A program made the translations under genes and the position numbers. From CAVVAH01 sp963746175 (GTDB lineage Bacteria > Actinomycetota > Actinomycetes > JACCUZ01), in contig CAVVAH010000001.1 of assembly GCA_963746175.1 (NCBI GenBank), positions 186,001 to 250,000 on the forward strand: a stretch of DNA of 64,000 nt. The letters run 5' to 3'. How positions within the stretch are numbered: position 1 is the first letter of the stretch; each line of letters starts with the position of its first letter. Of this stretch, positions 54,634-62,093 are shown piece by piece. The notes under the pieces are model-generated. The model was not told where the DNA came from. It did not search any database and saw only the letters and a program-made list of their open reading frames with translations.

Positions 54634-55617
54634 ATGGACGGACCTCTTGCTGGCGCCGCCGCCACCCAAGGTGGCTACTTCTTCAGGCACCAGGCGCTCG
54701 ACGCGCGGTACAGCGAGAAGGAGATCGACTCCCTGCTGCGGACTCGTCAGTGGATAAGGCTCCGCCGCGGGGCGTACACGACGGCCGAGCTGTGGCACCG
54801 GCTGGACGCGGCCGGCCGCCATGTCCTGCTCGCACGCGCCGTGGTCGGCAACCTCTCCGGCCGCGTCGTCCTCACGGGAAGTACGGCCCTGGCCGTTCTC
54901 GGCGGACCCGTGTGGGGAGTGGACCTCACCCAGGTCCATGTCCACCGCGAGACCGGCAAGACGCCGCGTGCCGAGGCCGGGGTCGTGCATCACGTGGGCA
55001 ACCTGCCCGACGACGAGATCGTCGAGGTGGCAGGTGTCCTCGTGGCAGCTCCGGAGCGCAGCACGTTCGAGGCCTGCCGACAGGCGAGCTTCGAAGTCGG
55101 CGTGGCCCTCGTCGACGGGATCAGAGTCCGCGGCTACTTCGACGTCGACAAGGCCCGCGACGTGATCGAGCGTTGCCGGGACTGGTCGGGGTCGGTCGAG
55201 GCATCCCGGGTGCTGCGATTCTCCAGTGACAAGGCGGCGACTGTCGGTGAGTCGCGATGTCGAGTGCTCATGGCGCGCATCGGGCTGCCCGCCCCAGTGC
55301 TCCAGTATCCCGTCCACGACCAGGCAGGGGTGCTCCTCGGAATCACCGACTTCTACCTCGAGGAGTACGCCACCGTCGCCGAGTTCGACGGCAAGCTGAA
55401 GTACGGGCGCGCCCTGTACGAGCGCACAGGACGCGTCGAGGACGTCGACCTCGCCGACGTCCTGTGGAGCGAGAAGCGGCGTGAGGACTCGATCCGGGAC
55501 CAGGGAAACGAGATCGTGCGAGTCGTCTGGTTCGAGCTGGACGGGCACGACGCGCAGATCAACGCGCGGTTCGCGCGCGCCTTTCGGCGTTCCGGTCGGC
55601 TCCAGCGCGGCGCCTGA
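54634..55617 (+). CDS. AbiEi/DUF559-like protein (putative restriction/abortive-infection accessory)
   Basis: A 327-residue protein. ATG 54634 is chosen; a longer form to 54493 lacks domain support. Residues about 14-45 (GYFFRHQALDARYSEKEIDSLLRTRQWIRLRRGAY) match the wHTH-like AbiEi_4 N-terminus. Residues about 230-325 (GITDFYLEEYATVAEFDGKLKYG, VLWSEKRREDSIRDQGNEIVRVVWFEL) resemble the DUF559/Vsr-like endonuclease fold. Such proteins occur in many copies in Nocardioides-like genomes, often as orphans of type IV toxin-antitoxin or restriction systems. The gene lies between inverted palindromic repeats. No partner toxin is visible. Confidence 0.68.
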   Translation: MDGPLAGAAATQGGYFFRHQALDARYSEKEIDSLLRTRQWIRLRRGAYTTAELWHRLDAAGRHVLLARAVVGNLSGRVVLTGSTALAVLGGPVWGVDLTQVHVHRETGKTPRAEAGVVHHVGNLPDDEIVEVAGVLVAAPERSTFEACRQASFEVGVALVDGIRVRGYFDVDKARDVIERCRDWSGSVEASRVLRFSSDKAATVGESRCRVLMARIGLPAPVLQYPVHDQAGVLLGITDFYLEEYATVAEFDGKLKYGRALYERTGRVEDVDLADVLWSEKRREDSIRDQGNEIVRVVWFELDGHDAQINARFARAFRRSGRLQRGA

Positions 55618-55694
55618 GGCCGTTGCAGGCGCTACCCGTCGTAGACCGGACCACAGACCGGTAGTGGTGAACCCCTACCGGTGGTGGTGCACAG

Positions 55695-55740
55695 ACCACT
55701 ACCGGTGCCGGTCGATCACGTGGACGTGATCAACCGGCCG
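55695..55740. repeat. Palindromic inverted repeat, right copy
   Basis: Inverted version of the left repeat: ACCACTACCGG, then GGTCGATCACGTGGACGTGATCAACC (one central change from the palindrome), then GGCCG. It closes a 1.3-kb unit containing only the AbiEi/DUF559-like gene. Confidence 0.8.
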
Positions 55741-55783
55741 GGTGTTGGTGGTTGGGGTTGCGGGCGGGTGGCGAGCGGCGCAC

Positions 55784-55789
55784 TAGGGT
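55784..55789 (+). promoter_or_regulatory. -10 element TAGGGT for leaderless carbamate kinase
   Basis: TAGGGT ends 6 nt before ATG 55796; no Shine-Dalgarno. Confidence 0.55.
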
Positions 55790-55795
55790 CGCGGC

Positions 55796-56737
55796 ATGCG
55801 GGTTCTCATCGCTCTCGGCGGCAACGCCATGACCGGGCCGGGCGGGAGCGCCACCCCGCAGGACCAGGACCACGCGATCGGTGTCGCGATGCAACGGGTG
55901 GCCGACCTGGTCGCCGCCGGCGTCGAGGTGGTCCTCACCCACGGCAACGGCCCGCAGGTCGGCAACCTGCTGGTGAAGAACGAGCTGGCCGCGCACGTCG
56001 TCCCACCGGTGCCGCTCGACTGGTGCGGTGCCCAGACCCAGGCCACCGTCGGCTTCCTGATCCTCGACGCCCTCGACAAGGCGCTCGCCGACCGCGGGGT
56101 CGACCGGCGTACGGCGACCGTCGTGACCCGGACACTGGTGGACGGCGACGACCCGGGCTTCACGACGCCCACCAAGCCGGTCGGCCGCTACCTCCCGGAG
56201 GACCAGGCGCGCGCCCTCGTCGAGCACGGCCAGACCTGGGAGGACCGCGGCGACAGGGGCTGGCGCCGCGTCGTCGCGTCGCCCGAGCCGCTCGAGGTGC
56301 TCGACGCGGCCACCATCAGGGCGCTCGCCGACAGCGGCTACGTGGTCGTCGGCGCCGGCGGCGGCGGCATCCCGGTCGTCCGTGACCCCGACGGCACGCT
56401 GCACGGCGTCGAGGCCGTCATCGACAAGGACCTCGCGGCCGCGCTGCTCGCCCCGCAGGTCGGCGCCGACGTCCTGGTGATCGCCACCGACGTCGACCAC
56501 GTCGTCCTCGGGTACGGCACCGACGCCGCGCGGCCGCTGGAGCGCGCCACGGTCACCGAGATGCGGGCGATCGCCCGCGAGGAGTCCTTCGCCAGCGGCA
56601 GCATGGGCCCCAAGGTCGAGGCCGCGGTGCGGTTCGTGGAGAACGGCGGCGCGCGCGCCGTCATCACGTCGTTGGAGCAGATCGAGGAAGCGGTGCACGG
56701 GCGAGCCGGCACCGTCGTCGAGCCAGAGAGGTCCTGA
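55796..56737 (+). CDS. arcC: Carbamate kinase
   Basis: A 313-residue protein. MRVLIALGGNAM opens the amino-acid-kinase fold. LTHGNGPQVGNLL, PLDWCGAQTQATVGF, VVGAGGGGIPVVRD, VIDKDLAAALLA and FASGSMGPKVEAAVRFVENGGARAVIT follow, all diagnostic of ArcC-type carbamate kinases. It transfers phosphate from carbamoyl phosphate to ADP, forming ATP plus carbamate. Its 3-bp distance from a cyanuric-acid-hydrolase/barbiturase homolog suggests the carbamoyl unit comes from cyclic ureides or s-triazines. Confidence 0.93.
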   Translation: MRVLIALGGNAMTGPGGSATPQDQDHAIGVAMQRVADLVAAGVEVVLTHGNGPQVGNLLVKNELAAHVVPPVPLDWCGAQTQATVGFLILDALDKALADRGVDRRTATVVTRTLVDGDDPGFTTPTKPVGRYLPEDQARALVEHGQTWEDRGDRGWRRVVASPEPLEVLDAATIRALADSGYVVVGAGGGGIPVVRDPDGTLHGVEAVIDKDLAAALLAPQVGADVLVIATDVDHVVLGYGTDAARPLERATVTEMRAIAREESFASGSMGPKVEAAVRFVENGGARAVITSLEQIEEAVHGRAGTVVEPERS

Positions 56738-56739
56738 GC

Positions 56740-57852
56740 ATGTCGAACCCGCAGCCGATCGAGGTCCACAAGGTCGCCATCGAGAGCGTGTCCGACGCGT
56801 CGGGTCTCGCCGACCTGATCGACAAGGGTCTCGTCGGGGCCGACGACGTCATCGCCGTCATCGGCAAGACCGAGGGCAACGGCGGTGTCAACGACTACAC
56901 CCGGATCATCGCCGACCGCGCGTTCCGCGAGGTGCTCGAGGCGAAGGGCACCCGGCCGATGGCCGACATCCGGCAGATCCCGATCGTCTGGTCCGGCGGC
57001 ACGGACGGCGTCATCTCGCCGCACGCCACCGTCTTCGCCACCACCAGTGCCGACAAGGTCCCGGCCACCGACGAGCCGCGGCTGTCGGTCGGCTACGCCA
57101 TGAGCGAGCAGATCTTCCCCGAGGACATCGGCCGGCTGCCGATGGTCGAGAAGGTCGCCGCCGGCGTGCGGATCGCGATGGAGCGGGCCGGCATCACCGA
57201 CCCGGCCGACGTGCACTACGTGCAGACCAAGACGCCGCTGCTGACCCTCGAGACCATCACCGACGCCAAGAGCCGCGGCAAGGACGTGTGGACCGAGGAC
57301 ACCCTCAAGTCGATGGACGTCTCCAACTCGACGACCGCCCTCGGCATCGCGGTCGCGCTCGGCGAGATCGACATGCCGACCGCCGAGCAGATCCACAAGG
57401 ACCTCTCGCTCTACTCCTCGGTCGCGTCCTGCTCGTCCGGCGTCGAGCTCGACCAGGCGCAGATCGTGGTGCTCGGCAACGTCCGAGGTGTCGGCGGCCG
57501 TTTCCGGATCGGCCACAGCGTGATGAAGGACGCGCTCGACGCCGACGGCGTGTGGGAGGCGATCCGCGACGCGGGCCTCGACGACCTGCCGGAGCGGCCG
57601 CACAGCAGTGACCTCAGGGGCCGGGTCGTCAACGTGTTCTGCAAGTGCGAGGCCGACCCGACCGGCCGGGTCCGAGACCGCCGCAACATCATGCTCGACG
57701 ACTCCGACGTGCACTGGCACCGCCAGATCAAGTCGTGCGTCGGGGGCGTGGTCGCGTCCGTCACCGGTGACCCCGCGGTCTTCGTCTCCGTCGCCGCGGT
57801 GCACCAGGGCCCGTCCGGTGGCGGGCCCGTCATCGCGATCGTCGAGCCCTAG
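56740..57852 (+). CDS. Ring-opening amidohydrolase (cyanuric acid hydrolase/barbiturase family)
   Basis: A 370-residue protein, 3 bp after arcC. The family's three-repeat fold is visible in VIAVIGKTEGNGGVNDYTR, VHYVQTKTPLL and SLYSSVASCSSGVELDQAQIVVLGN. The last stretch also holds one of the Ser-Lys sites. The C-terminus HWHRQIKSCVGGVVASVTGDPAVFVSVAAVHQGPSGGGPVIAIV is highly conserved. Members open cyanuric acid or barbituric acid rings. Which of the two is the substrate cannot be decided. It converges with, and overlaps by 23 bp, the phosphoribosyltransferase gene. Confidence 0.9.
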   Translation: MSNPQPIEVHKVAIESVSDASGLADLIDKGLVGADDVIAVIGKTEGNGGVNDYTRIIADRAFREVLEAKGTRPMADIRQIPIVWSGGTDGVISPHATVFATTSADKVPATDEPRLSVGYAMSEQIFPEDIGRLPMVEKVAAGVRIAMERAGITDPADVHYVQTKTPLLTLETITDAKSRGKDVWTEDTLKSMDVSNSTTALGIAVALGEIDMPTAEQIHKDLSLYSSVASCSSGVELDQAQIVVLGNVRGVGGRFRIGHSVMKDALDADGVWEAIRDAGLDDLPERPHSSDLRGRVVNVFCKCEADPTGRVRDRRNIMLDDSDVHWHRQIKSCVGGVVASVTGDPAVFVSVAAVHQGPSGGGPVIAIVEP

Positions 57853-58510
57853 CCCCGGACCGGGCCTCGGACAGCAGCCGTACGACGGTCGCGTCCGGCG
57901 TCTGGCCGAAGTCGGCGTAGAACCGGCTGACCGCGCCGAACCGCTCCGGCGCGAGCAGCGCGACGACGTCGTCCGCCTCGTCCGCGAGCGCCGGCATCGT
58001 CGCCGCGGCCACGACCGGTGCGGCCAGGACCAGCCGGACCGCGCCGGCGGTGCGCAGCGACCGGAGCGCTGCGACGGCGGTGACCCCCGTCGCGATCCCG
58101 TCGTCGACCACGACGACCGAGCGGCCGTCGACCGGCGTCCGCTCACGCCCGCCGCGGTACGCCGCGACCCGCCGGGCGCACTCGGTCCGCTCCGCGTCGA
58201 CGGCCGCCGCCAGGTCGTCGGGACCCAGGCCGAACCGGGTCAGGCCGGGGACGTCCCACAGCACCGGCCCGACCTCCGCGACCGCGCCGACCCCCAGTTC
58301 CGCCTGCCCCGGCGCCGCGACCTTGCGCACCACGAGCACGTCGAGCGGCGCACGGAGCCGGGCCGCGACGGGCGCCGCCACCTCCACGCCGCCCCGGGCG
58401 ACCCCGAGCACCACCGGCGCGACCAGGCCGAGCAGGTCGAGCCGCTCGCCGAGCCGGCGGCCGGCGTCGGCCCGGTCCAGGAAACCGTCAGCGGAACGGT
58501 GACGTCGCAC
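57830..58510 (-). CDS. Phosphoribosyltransferase-like protein
   Basis: A 226-residue protein; GTG 58510. The PRTase-like core has VVLGVARGGVEVAAPVAARLRAPLDVLVVRKVAAPGQAELGVGAV followed by VDGRSVVVVDDGIATGVTAVAALRSLR, where VVVVDDGIATGVT is the PRPP-binding loop. It resembles the comF-distant, erythromycin-esterase-associated PRTase-like family of unassigned substrate. It is divergent from the SseB-like gene and convergent with the amidohydrolase. Confidence 0.82.
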   Translation of the reverse strand: MRRHRSADGFLDRADAGRRLGERLDLLGLVAPVVLGVARGGVEVAAPVAARLRAPLDVLVVRKVAAPGQAELGVGAVAEVGPVLWDVPGLTRFGLGPDDLAAAVDAERTECARRVAAYRGGRERTPVDGRSVVVVDDGIATGVTAVAALRSLRTAGAVRLVLAAPVVAAATMPALADEADDVVALLAPERFGAVSRFYADFGQTPDATVVRLLSEARSGARARRSR

Positions 58511-58515
58511 ACCAC

Positions 58516-58521
58516 TAGGCT
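58516..58521 (+). promoter_or_regulatory. -10 element TAGGCT for a leaderless gene
   Basis: TAGGCT lies 7 nt before GTG 58529, again without a Shine-Dalgarno. The divergent PRTase gene starts 6 bp away on the other strand. Confidence 0.45.
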
Positions 58522-58528
58522 CCGCCCG

Positions 58529-59248
58529 GTGTCCAGCGAGCAGCCACCCGCCCCCGCCGCGAGGACGATCCCGGACCCCGGGTTCGCGGGCGACGACGGG
58601 CGGGCCGACCCTGGGCTGAGGGCCGCTCTGGCTCTCGACCCGGCCGACCCGGCGTACCTCCCGAGGCTGCTGGCCGCGCTGCACGCCGCCCGGGTGCTGG
58701 CGCCGGTCGTGGCGGTGCTGGGGGTGGCCGGGTCGACCGCCGCCGGGCTGCGGATGGACAAGAGCACCGACATCGCCGTACCCGTCCTGGTCGGGGCGGA
58801 CGACGAGCGCGGCCTGCCGGTCTTCACCGACCTCGCCGCGCTCGCGGCGTGGGACCGGGGCGCGAGGCCGGTGCCGGTCGAGGGCCCGCGGGCAGCGCAG
58901 GTGGCGCTCGCGGAGGGAGCCGCCGCGCTGGTGGTGGACGTCGCCGGCCCCGTCACCGCCACGCTCCCGCTGCCGGAGCTCCGGGCCCTCGCCGAGGGGC
59001 GGGGCCGGCTCCCGGCCTGGGACGACCCGGCCGTCGCCGCCGCCGTCGCCGGTGCGCTCGACAGCGAGCCCGCGGCCCGCAGCGCCAGGCTCGACGCCTG
59101 CGCCGGTCGGGACGCCAGGCTCAGCGTGGTCGTCGCCGCGGGCGCCGACCCGGCGTCGGTGGCCGGCCGGCTCGCTGCCGCGGTCGCCGCCCTCCCCGTC
59201 GTCCGCGCCGGCGTCCGCGGCCTCGAGGTCACCGTCAGGACCGGCTGA
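58529..59248 (+). CDS. SseB family protein
   Basis: A 239-residue protein; GTG 58529, leaderless-like. The SseB domain is visible at about residues 50-140 (KSTDIAVPVLVGADDERGLPVFTDLAALAAWDRGARPVPV, then AAQVALAEGAAALVVDVAGP). Family function is not biochemically settled (named after enhanced serine sensitivity); in Actinobacteria it commonly precedes infC-rpmI-rplT, as here. The last about 70 residues form a second small domain of unknown role. Confidence 0.8.
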   Translation: MSSEQPPAPAARTIPDPGFAGDDGRADPGLRAALALDPADPAYLPRLLAALHAARVLAPVVAVLGVAGSTAAGLRMDKSTDIAVPVLVGADDERGLPVFTDLAALAAWDRGARPVPVEGPRAAQVALAEGAAALVVDVAGPVTATLPLPELRALAEGRGRLPAWDDPAVAAAVAGALDSEPAARSARLDACAGRDARLSVVVAAGADPASVAGRLAAAVAALPVVRAGVRGLEVTVRTG

Positions 59249-59284
59249 GGGCGCCGCGAGGGTTTCGCCCCGTACGTCGGGTGC

Positions 59285-59293
59285 TGGTACCCT
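59285..59293 (+). promoter_or_regulatory. Extended -10 (TGGTACCCT) for the infC operon
   Basis: TG-N-TACCCT forms an extended -10. It implies a leader of about 260 nt before infC. TTTCGC at 59263-59268 would be a poor, widely spaced -35. Confidence 0.4.
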
Positions 59294-59492
59294 CACCGGG
59301 ACCGACCAGGGCTGTCGTCACGTGTGGCAGCGGCCTCGGTACGCAAGCGGAGACCACCTCCCACCCGCACGGCCGCAGCTCCACCAGGTCGTCGGGTCAC
59401 GGTCCGGCCGGCACCGGCGCCCTCAGGGGTGCAGGAGCCGACCCGGTGCACGCCCGCCCCGGCGGGACTAGCGCGCACCGGCAGGACGTTGT

Positions 59493-59527
59493 GGCTTCCG
59501 TGAGCTCCCGGCGCGGAAGCCTTTTCT
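59493..59527 (+). terminator. Attenuator-like terminator in the infC leader
   Basis: GGCTTCCG (59493-59500) and CGGAAGCC (59514-59521) form an 8-bp stem with a 13-nt loop, directly followed by TTTTCTG. This is a good intrinsic terminator placed only 37 nt before the infC start. Upstream, GCACCGG pairs with an earlier CCGGTGC (about 59437-59480) enclosing CCCGCC/GGCGGG, so the leader between 59249 and 59563 is highly structured. Regulation of the operon by premature termination is plausible. No gene was found in this 315-bp leader. Confidence 0.65.
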
Positions 59528-59563
59528 GTGCCCGGGGGTCGTCAGCCATATCGAGGAGGCCCC

Positions 59564-60268
59564 ATCAGCACTGAGCCCAGGATCAACGAACGGATCCGCG
59601 TCCCCGAGGTTCGCCTCGTCGGGCCCGCGGGTGAGCAGGTCGGCATCGTCGCCATCGACGCGGCGCTGCGGCTGGCGCAGGAGGCGGACCTCGACCTCGT
59701 CGAGGTCGCCCCGATGGCCCGGCCGCCGGTCTGCAAGCTCATGGACTACGGCAAGTTCAAGTACGAGACGGCCCAGAAGGCCCGCGAGTCGCGCAAGAAC
59801 CAGGTCAACACGGTCATCAAGGAGATGAAGCTCCGGCCGAAGATCGACCCGCACGACTACGAGACCAAGAAGGGTCACGTCGTCCGGTTCCTCAAGCAGG
59901 GCGACAAGGTCAAGATCACGATCATGTTCCGCGGTCGTGAGCAGTCCCGTCCCGAGCTCGGCTACCGGCTGCTGCAGCGACTGGCGGCCGACGTCCAGGA
60001 GCTGGGGTTCGTGGAGTCCGCGCCCAAGCAGGACGGGCGCAACATGATCATGGTTCTCGGGCCGACGAAGAAGAAGGCCGAGGCGCGCGCCGAGAAGGCT
60101 GCCGACAAGGCCGCCGAGCGGGCTCGCACCGCCGCCCCCGAGGCCGACGGGTCCGCCCAGGACAAGCCGGTCACCGAGACGGTCGCCGAGAGCACCGACA
60201 GCACCGACAGCACCGAGAGCAGCGAGCACAGCCAGACCCAGGTCACCGCGGCCGAGCTGCCGGCCTGA
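59564..60268 (+). CDS. infC: Translation initiation factor IF-3
   Basis: A 234-residue protein. The start chosen is the rare ATC at 59564. GAGGAGG (59553-59559) precedes it, and STEPRINERIRVPEVRLVGP immediately matches the IF-3 N-terminus; an upstream in-frame GTG would give an unrelated extension. Domains are the N-terminal PEVRLVG...MDYGKFKYE and the C-terminal GRE(Q)SRPELGYRLLQRL. The last about 55 residues are an Ala/Glu/Ser/Thr-rich tail (TESTDSTDS...), acidic and disordered. IF-3 discriminates against noncanonical starts, so the AUC start points to autoregulation. Confidence 0.93.
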   Translation: MSTEPRINERIRVPEVRLVGPAGEQVGIVAIDAALRLAQEADLDLVEVAPMARPPVCKLMDYGKFKYETAQKARESRKNQVNTVIKEMKLRPKIDPHDYETKKGHVVRFLKQGDKVKITIMFRGREQSRPELGYRLLQRLAADVQELGFVESAPKQDGRNMIMVLGPTKKKAEARAEKAADKAAERARTAAPEADGSAQDKPVTETVAESTDSTDSTESSEHSQTQVTAAELPA

Positions 60269-60376
60269 ACCGAGGTCACCAGCAGCACCCGCACGACCCA
60301 CACGTCCCCGGCCACCGTCGGGGTCCGCAGCACGAGCTCGCTCCCGCGAGCGAGCACGACGAGGAGTCACGACCCG

Positions 60377-60571
60377 ATGCCGAAGAACAAGACGCACAGC
60401 GGCACCAAGAAGCGCTTCCGCCTGACCGGCTCCGGCAAGGTCATGCGCGAGCAGGCCAACCGCCGCCACCTCTTCGAGGGCAAGCCCTCGAAGCGGACCC
60501 GCGCCCTCGCCCTCGACGTCGAGACCTCGAGCGCGGACGTCAAGAAGGTCAAGCGCCTGCTCGGGAAGTAG
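60377..60571 (+). CDS. rpmI: Ribosomal protein L35
   Basis: A 64-residue protein; ATG 60377 after GAGGAG. It has the standard bL35 sequence PKNKTHSGTKKRFRLTGSGKVMREQANRRH, a basic protein of the 50S subunit. Second gene of the infC-rpmI-rplT operon. Confidence 0.96.
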   Translation: MPKNKTHSGTKKRFRLTGSGKVMREQANRRHLFEGKPSKRTRALALDVETSSADVKKVKRLLGK

Positions 60572-60658
60572 CCGCCGGCCGGTCTCCCCACCAGGCGACC
60601 GGCTCCGCAGCACCCGGCACGGCAGTCCCCAGCAGCGCATCCCCAAGGAGAACAAGCA

Positions 60659-61054
60659 ATGGCACGCGTCAAGCGGGCAGTGAACGCCCACAAGAAGCGT
60701 CGGGTCACCCTCGAGCGCGCGAGCGGCTACCGCGGTCAGCGGTCCCGGCTCTACCGCAAGGCGAAGGAGCAGGTCACCCACTCCCTCGTCTACGCCTACC
60801 GCGACCGGAAGAAGCGCAAGGGCGACTTCCGCCAGCTGTGGATCCAGCGCATCAACGCGGCGGCCCGCGAGAACGGCATGACGTACAACCGCTTCATCCA
60901 GGGCCTCAAGGCCTCCGGCGTCGAGGTGGACCGCAAGGTCCTCGCCGACCTCGCGGTCAACGACGCCACCGCGTTCGCGGCCCTGGTCGAGCTGGCCAAG
61001 GCCAACGTGCCCGCCGCCGGCACCGCCCGCGCGAAGGACGAGTCCGCCGCCTGA
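60659..61054 (+). CDS. rplT: Ribosomal protein L20
   Basis: A 131-residue protein; ATG 60659 after AAGGAGA. It has MARVKRAVNAHKKRRVTLERASGYRGQRSRLYRKAKEQ and the downstream RNA-binding helices. bL20 starts 50S assembly and represses its own operon in some bacteria. Ends the operon before a strong terminator. Confidence 0.96.
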   Translation: MARVKRAVNAHKKRRVTLERASGYRGQRSRLYRKAKEQVTHSLVYAYRDRKKRKGDFRQLWIQRINAAARENGMTYNRFIQGLKASGVEVDRKVLADLAVNDATAFAALVELAKANVPAAGTARAKDESAA

Positions 61055-61070
61055 GCGGTGCCCGTCCCCA

Positions 61071-61107
61071 GGACGCCCAGGAGCCTCGTACGGGCCCCTG
61101 GGCGTCC
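61071..61107 (+). terminator. Terminator after rplT
   Basis: GGACGCCCAGG (61071-61081) and CCTGGGCGTCC (61097-61107) form a perfect 11-bp stem with a 15-nt loop, 17 nt after the rplT stop. Only a weak T-tract follows. Confidence 0.7.
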
Positions 61108-61151
61108 GTGCGTTCCGACCCGCCGTACGCCGACCGCCCGGAGGACCCACG

Positions 61152-61979
61152 ATGGTGACCGGCCCCGAGCTGACGTCGACCAGGGCGGCCCGGGTGAAGG
61201 CCGCCCAGCGGCTGACCAAGCGGGCCTTCCGGGCGCGGGACCGCAAGTTCCTGGCCGAGGGACCGCAGGCCGTGCGGGAGGCCCTCGACCGGGCCGGCAC
61301 GGTCCACGAGGTCTTCGTGACCCGGGAGGCAGCAGGGCGGCACGCCGACCTCGTGGCCGCCGCCGAGGCCGCCGGCACGCCGGTGCACCTCGTCAGCGGC
61401 GCGGTGATGTCGGCGCTCGCGCAGACCGTCACCCCGCAGGGGGTGGTCGCCGTCTGCGCGCTGATCGACCGGCCGCTTGCCGATGTCCTCGCCGGCGCAC
61501 CGCGGCTGCTCGCGGTGCTGGCCCACGCCCGCGACCCCGGCAACGCCGGCACGGTCATCCGGGCGGCCGACGCGGCCGGGGCGGGTGGGGTCCTGCTCAC
61601 CGGTGACAGCGTCGACCCCTACAACGGCAAGTGCGTGCGCGCCTCGGCGGGCAGTCTGTTCCACCTGCCGGTGGCCGTCGGCGGCCGGGTGGAGGACGAC
61701 CTGCCCGCCCTGCGCTCGGCCGGGCTGCGGGTGCTGGCGGCCGACGGCCACGCCGACCTCGACCTCGACGCGGCCACCGACTCCGGGCTGCTCGACGGCG
61801 CCACCGCGTGGGTCTTCGGCAACGAGGCGTGGGGCCTGCCGGATGCTACCCGGGCGCTGTGCGACGAGGTCGTGAAGGTGCCGATCCACGGTCGCGCCGA
61901 GTCGCTCAACCTCGCGACCGCCGCCGCGGTGTGCCTCTACGCCTCCGCGCGCGCCCACCGCAGTCGGCCGTCCGGCTGA
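61152..61979 (+). CDS. SpoU/TrmH-family RNA 2'-O-methyltransferase
   Basis: A 275-residue protein. An N-terminal SpoU-substrate-binding domain (FRARDRKFLAEGPQAVREALD) is followed by the knotted SPOUT domain. LLAVLAHARDPGNAGTVIRAADAAGA (motif 1 Asn/Arg), VFGNEAWGLPDATRALCDEVVKVPI (motif 2) and ESLNLATAAAVCLYA (motif 3) complete the SAM-binding knot. It methylates a ribose in rRNA or tRNA. Its place beside L20 and before pheS is common in Actinobacteria. Confidence 0.9.
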   Translation: MVTGPELTSTRAARVKAAQRLTKRAFRARDRKFLAEGPQAVREALDRAGTVHEVFVTREAAGRHADLVAAAEAAGTPVHLVSGAVMSALAQTVTPQGVVAVCALIDRPLADVLAGAPRLLAVLAHARDPGNAGTVIRAADAAGAGGVLLTGDSVDPYNGKCVRASAGSLFHLPVAVGGRVEDDLPALRSAGLRVLAADGHADLDLDAATDSGLLDGATAWVFGNEAWGLPDATRALCDEVVKVPIHGRAESLNLATAAAVCLYASARAHRSRPSG

Positions 61980-62068
61980 CCCGCAGGGCGTGACCGGCCG
62001 ACCCCCGGCCGGTGTCCGGACGACCGGGGACGGTGCGCGAGCACGATCAATCCCGTGGTCACGGTCGG

Positions 62069-62074
62069 TAGTCT
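62069..62074 (+). promoter_or_regulatory. -10 element TAGTCT for the histidine kinase gene
   Basis: TAGTCT lies 19 nt before the chosen ATG 62094, enough for a short leader containing the CAGGGG Shine-Dalgarno. Confidence 0.45.
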
Positions 62075-62093
62075 CGGACGGGTGGCAGGGGTC

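Noticed and set aside
59528..59563. GTG at 59528 as the infC start
   Set aside because: It would put the GAGGAGG Shine-Dalgarno inside the coding sequence and add an unrelated extension; the ATC start fits the IF-3 family.
61980..62093. tRNA-like or small RNA gene before the histidine kinase
   Set aside because: No cloverleaf or terminator-like structure; it looks like an ordinary promoter region.
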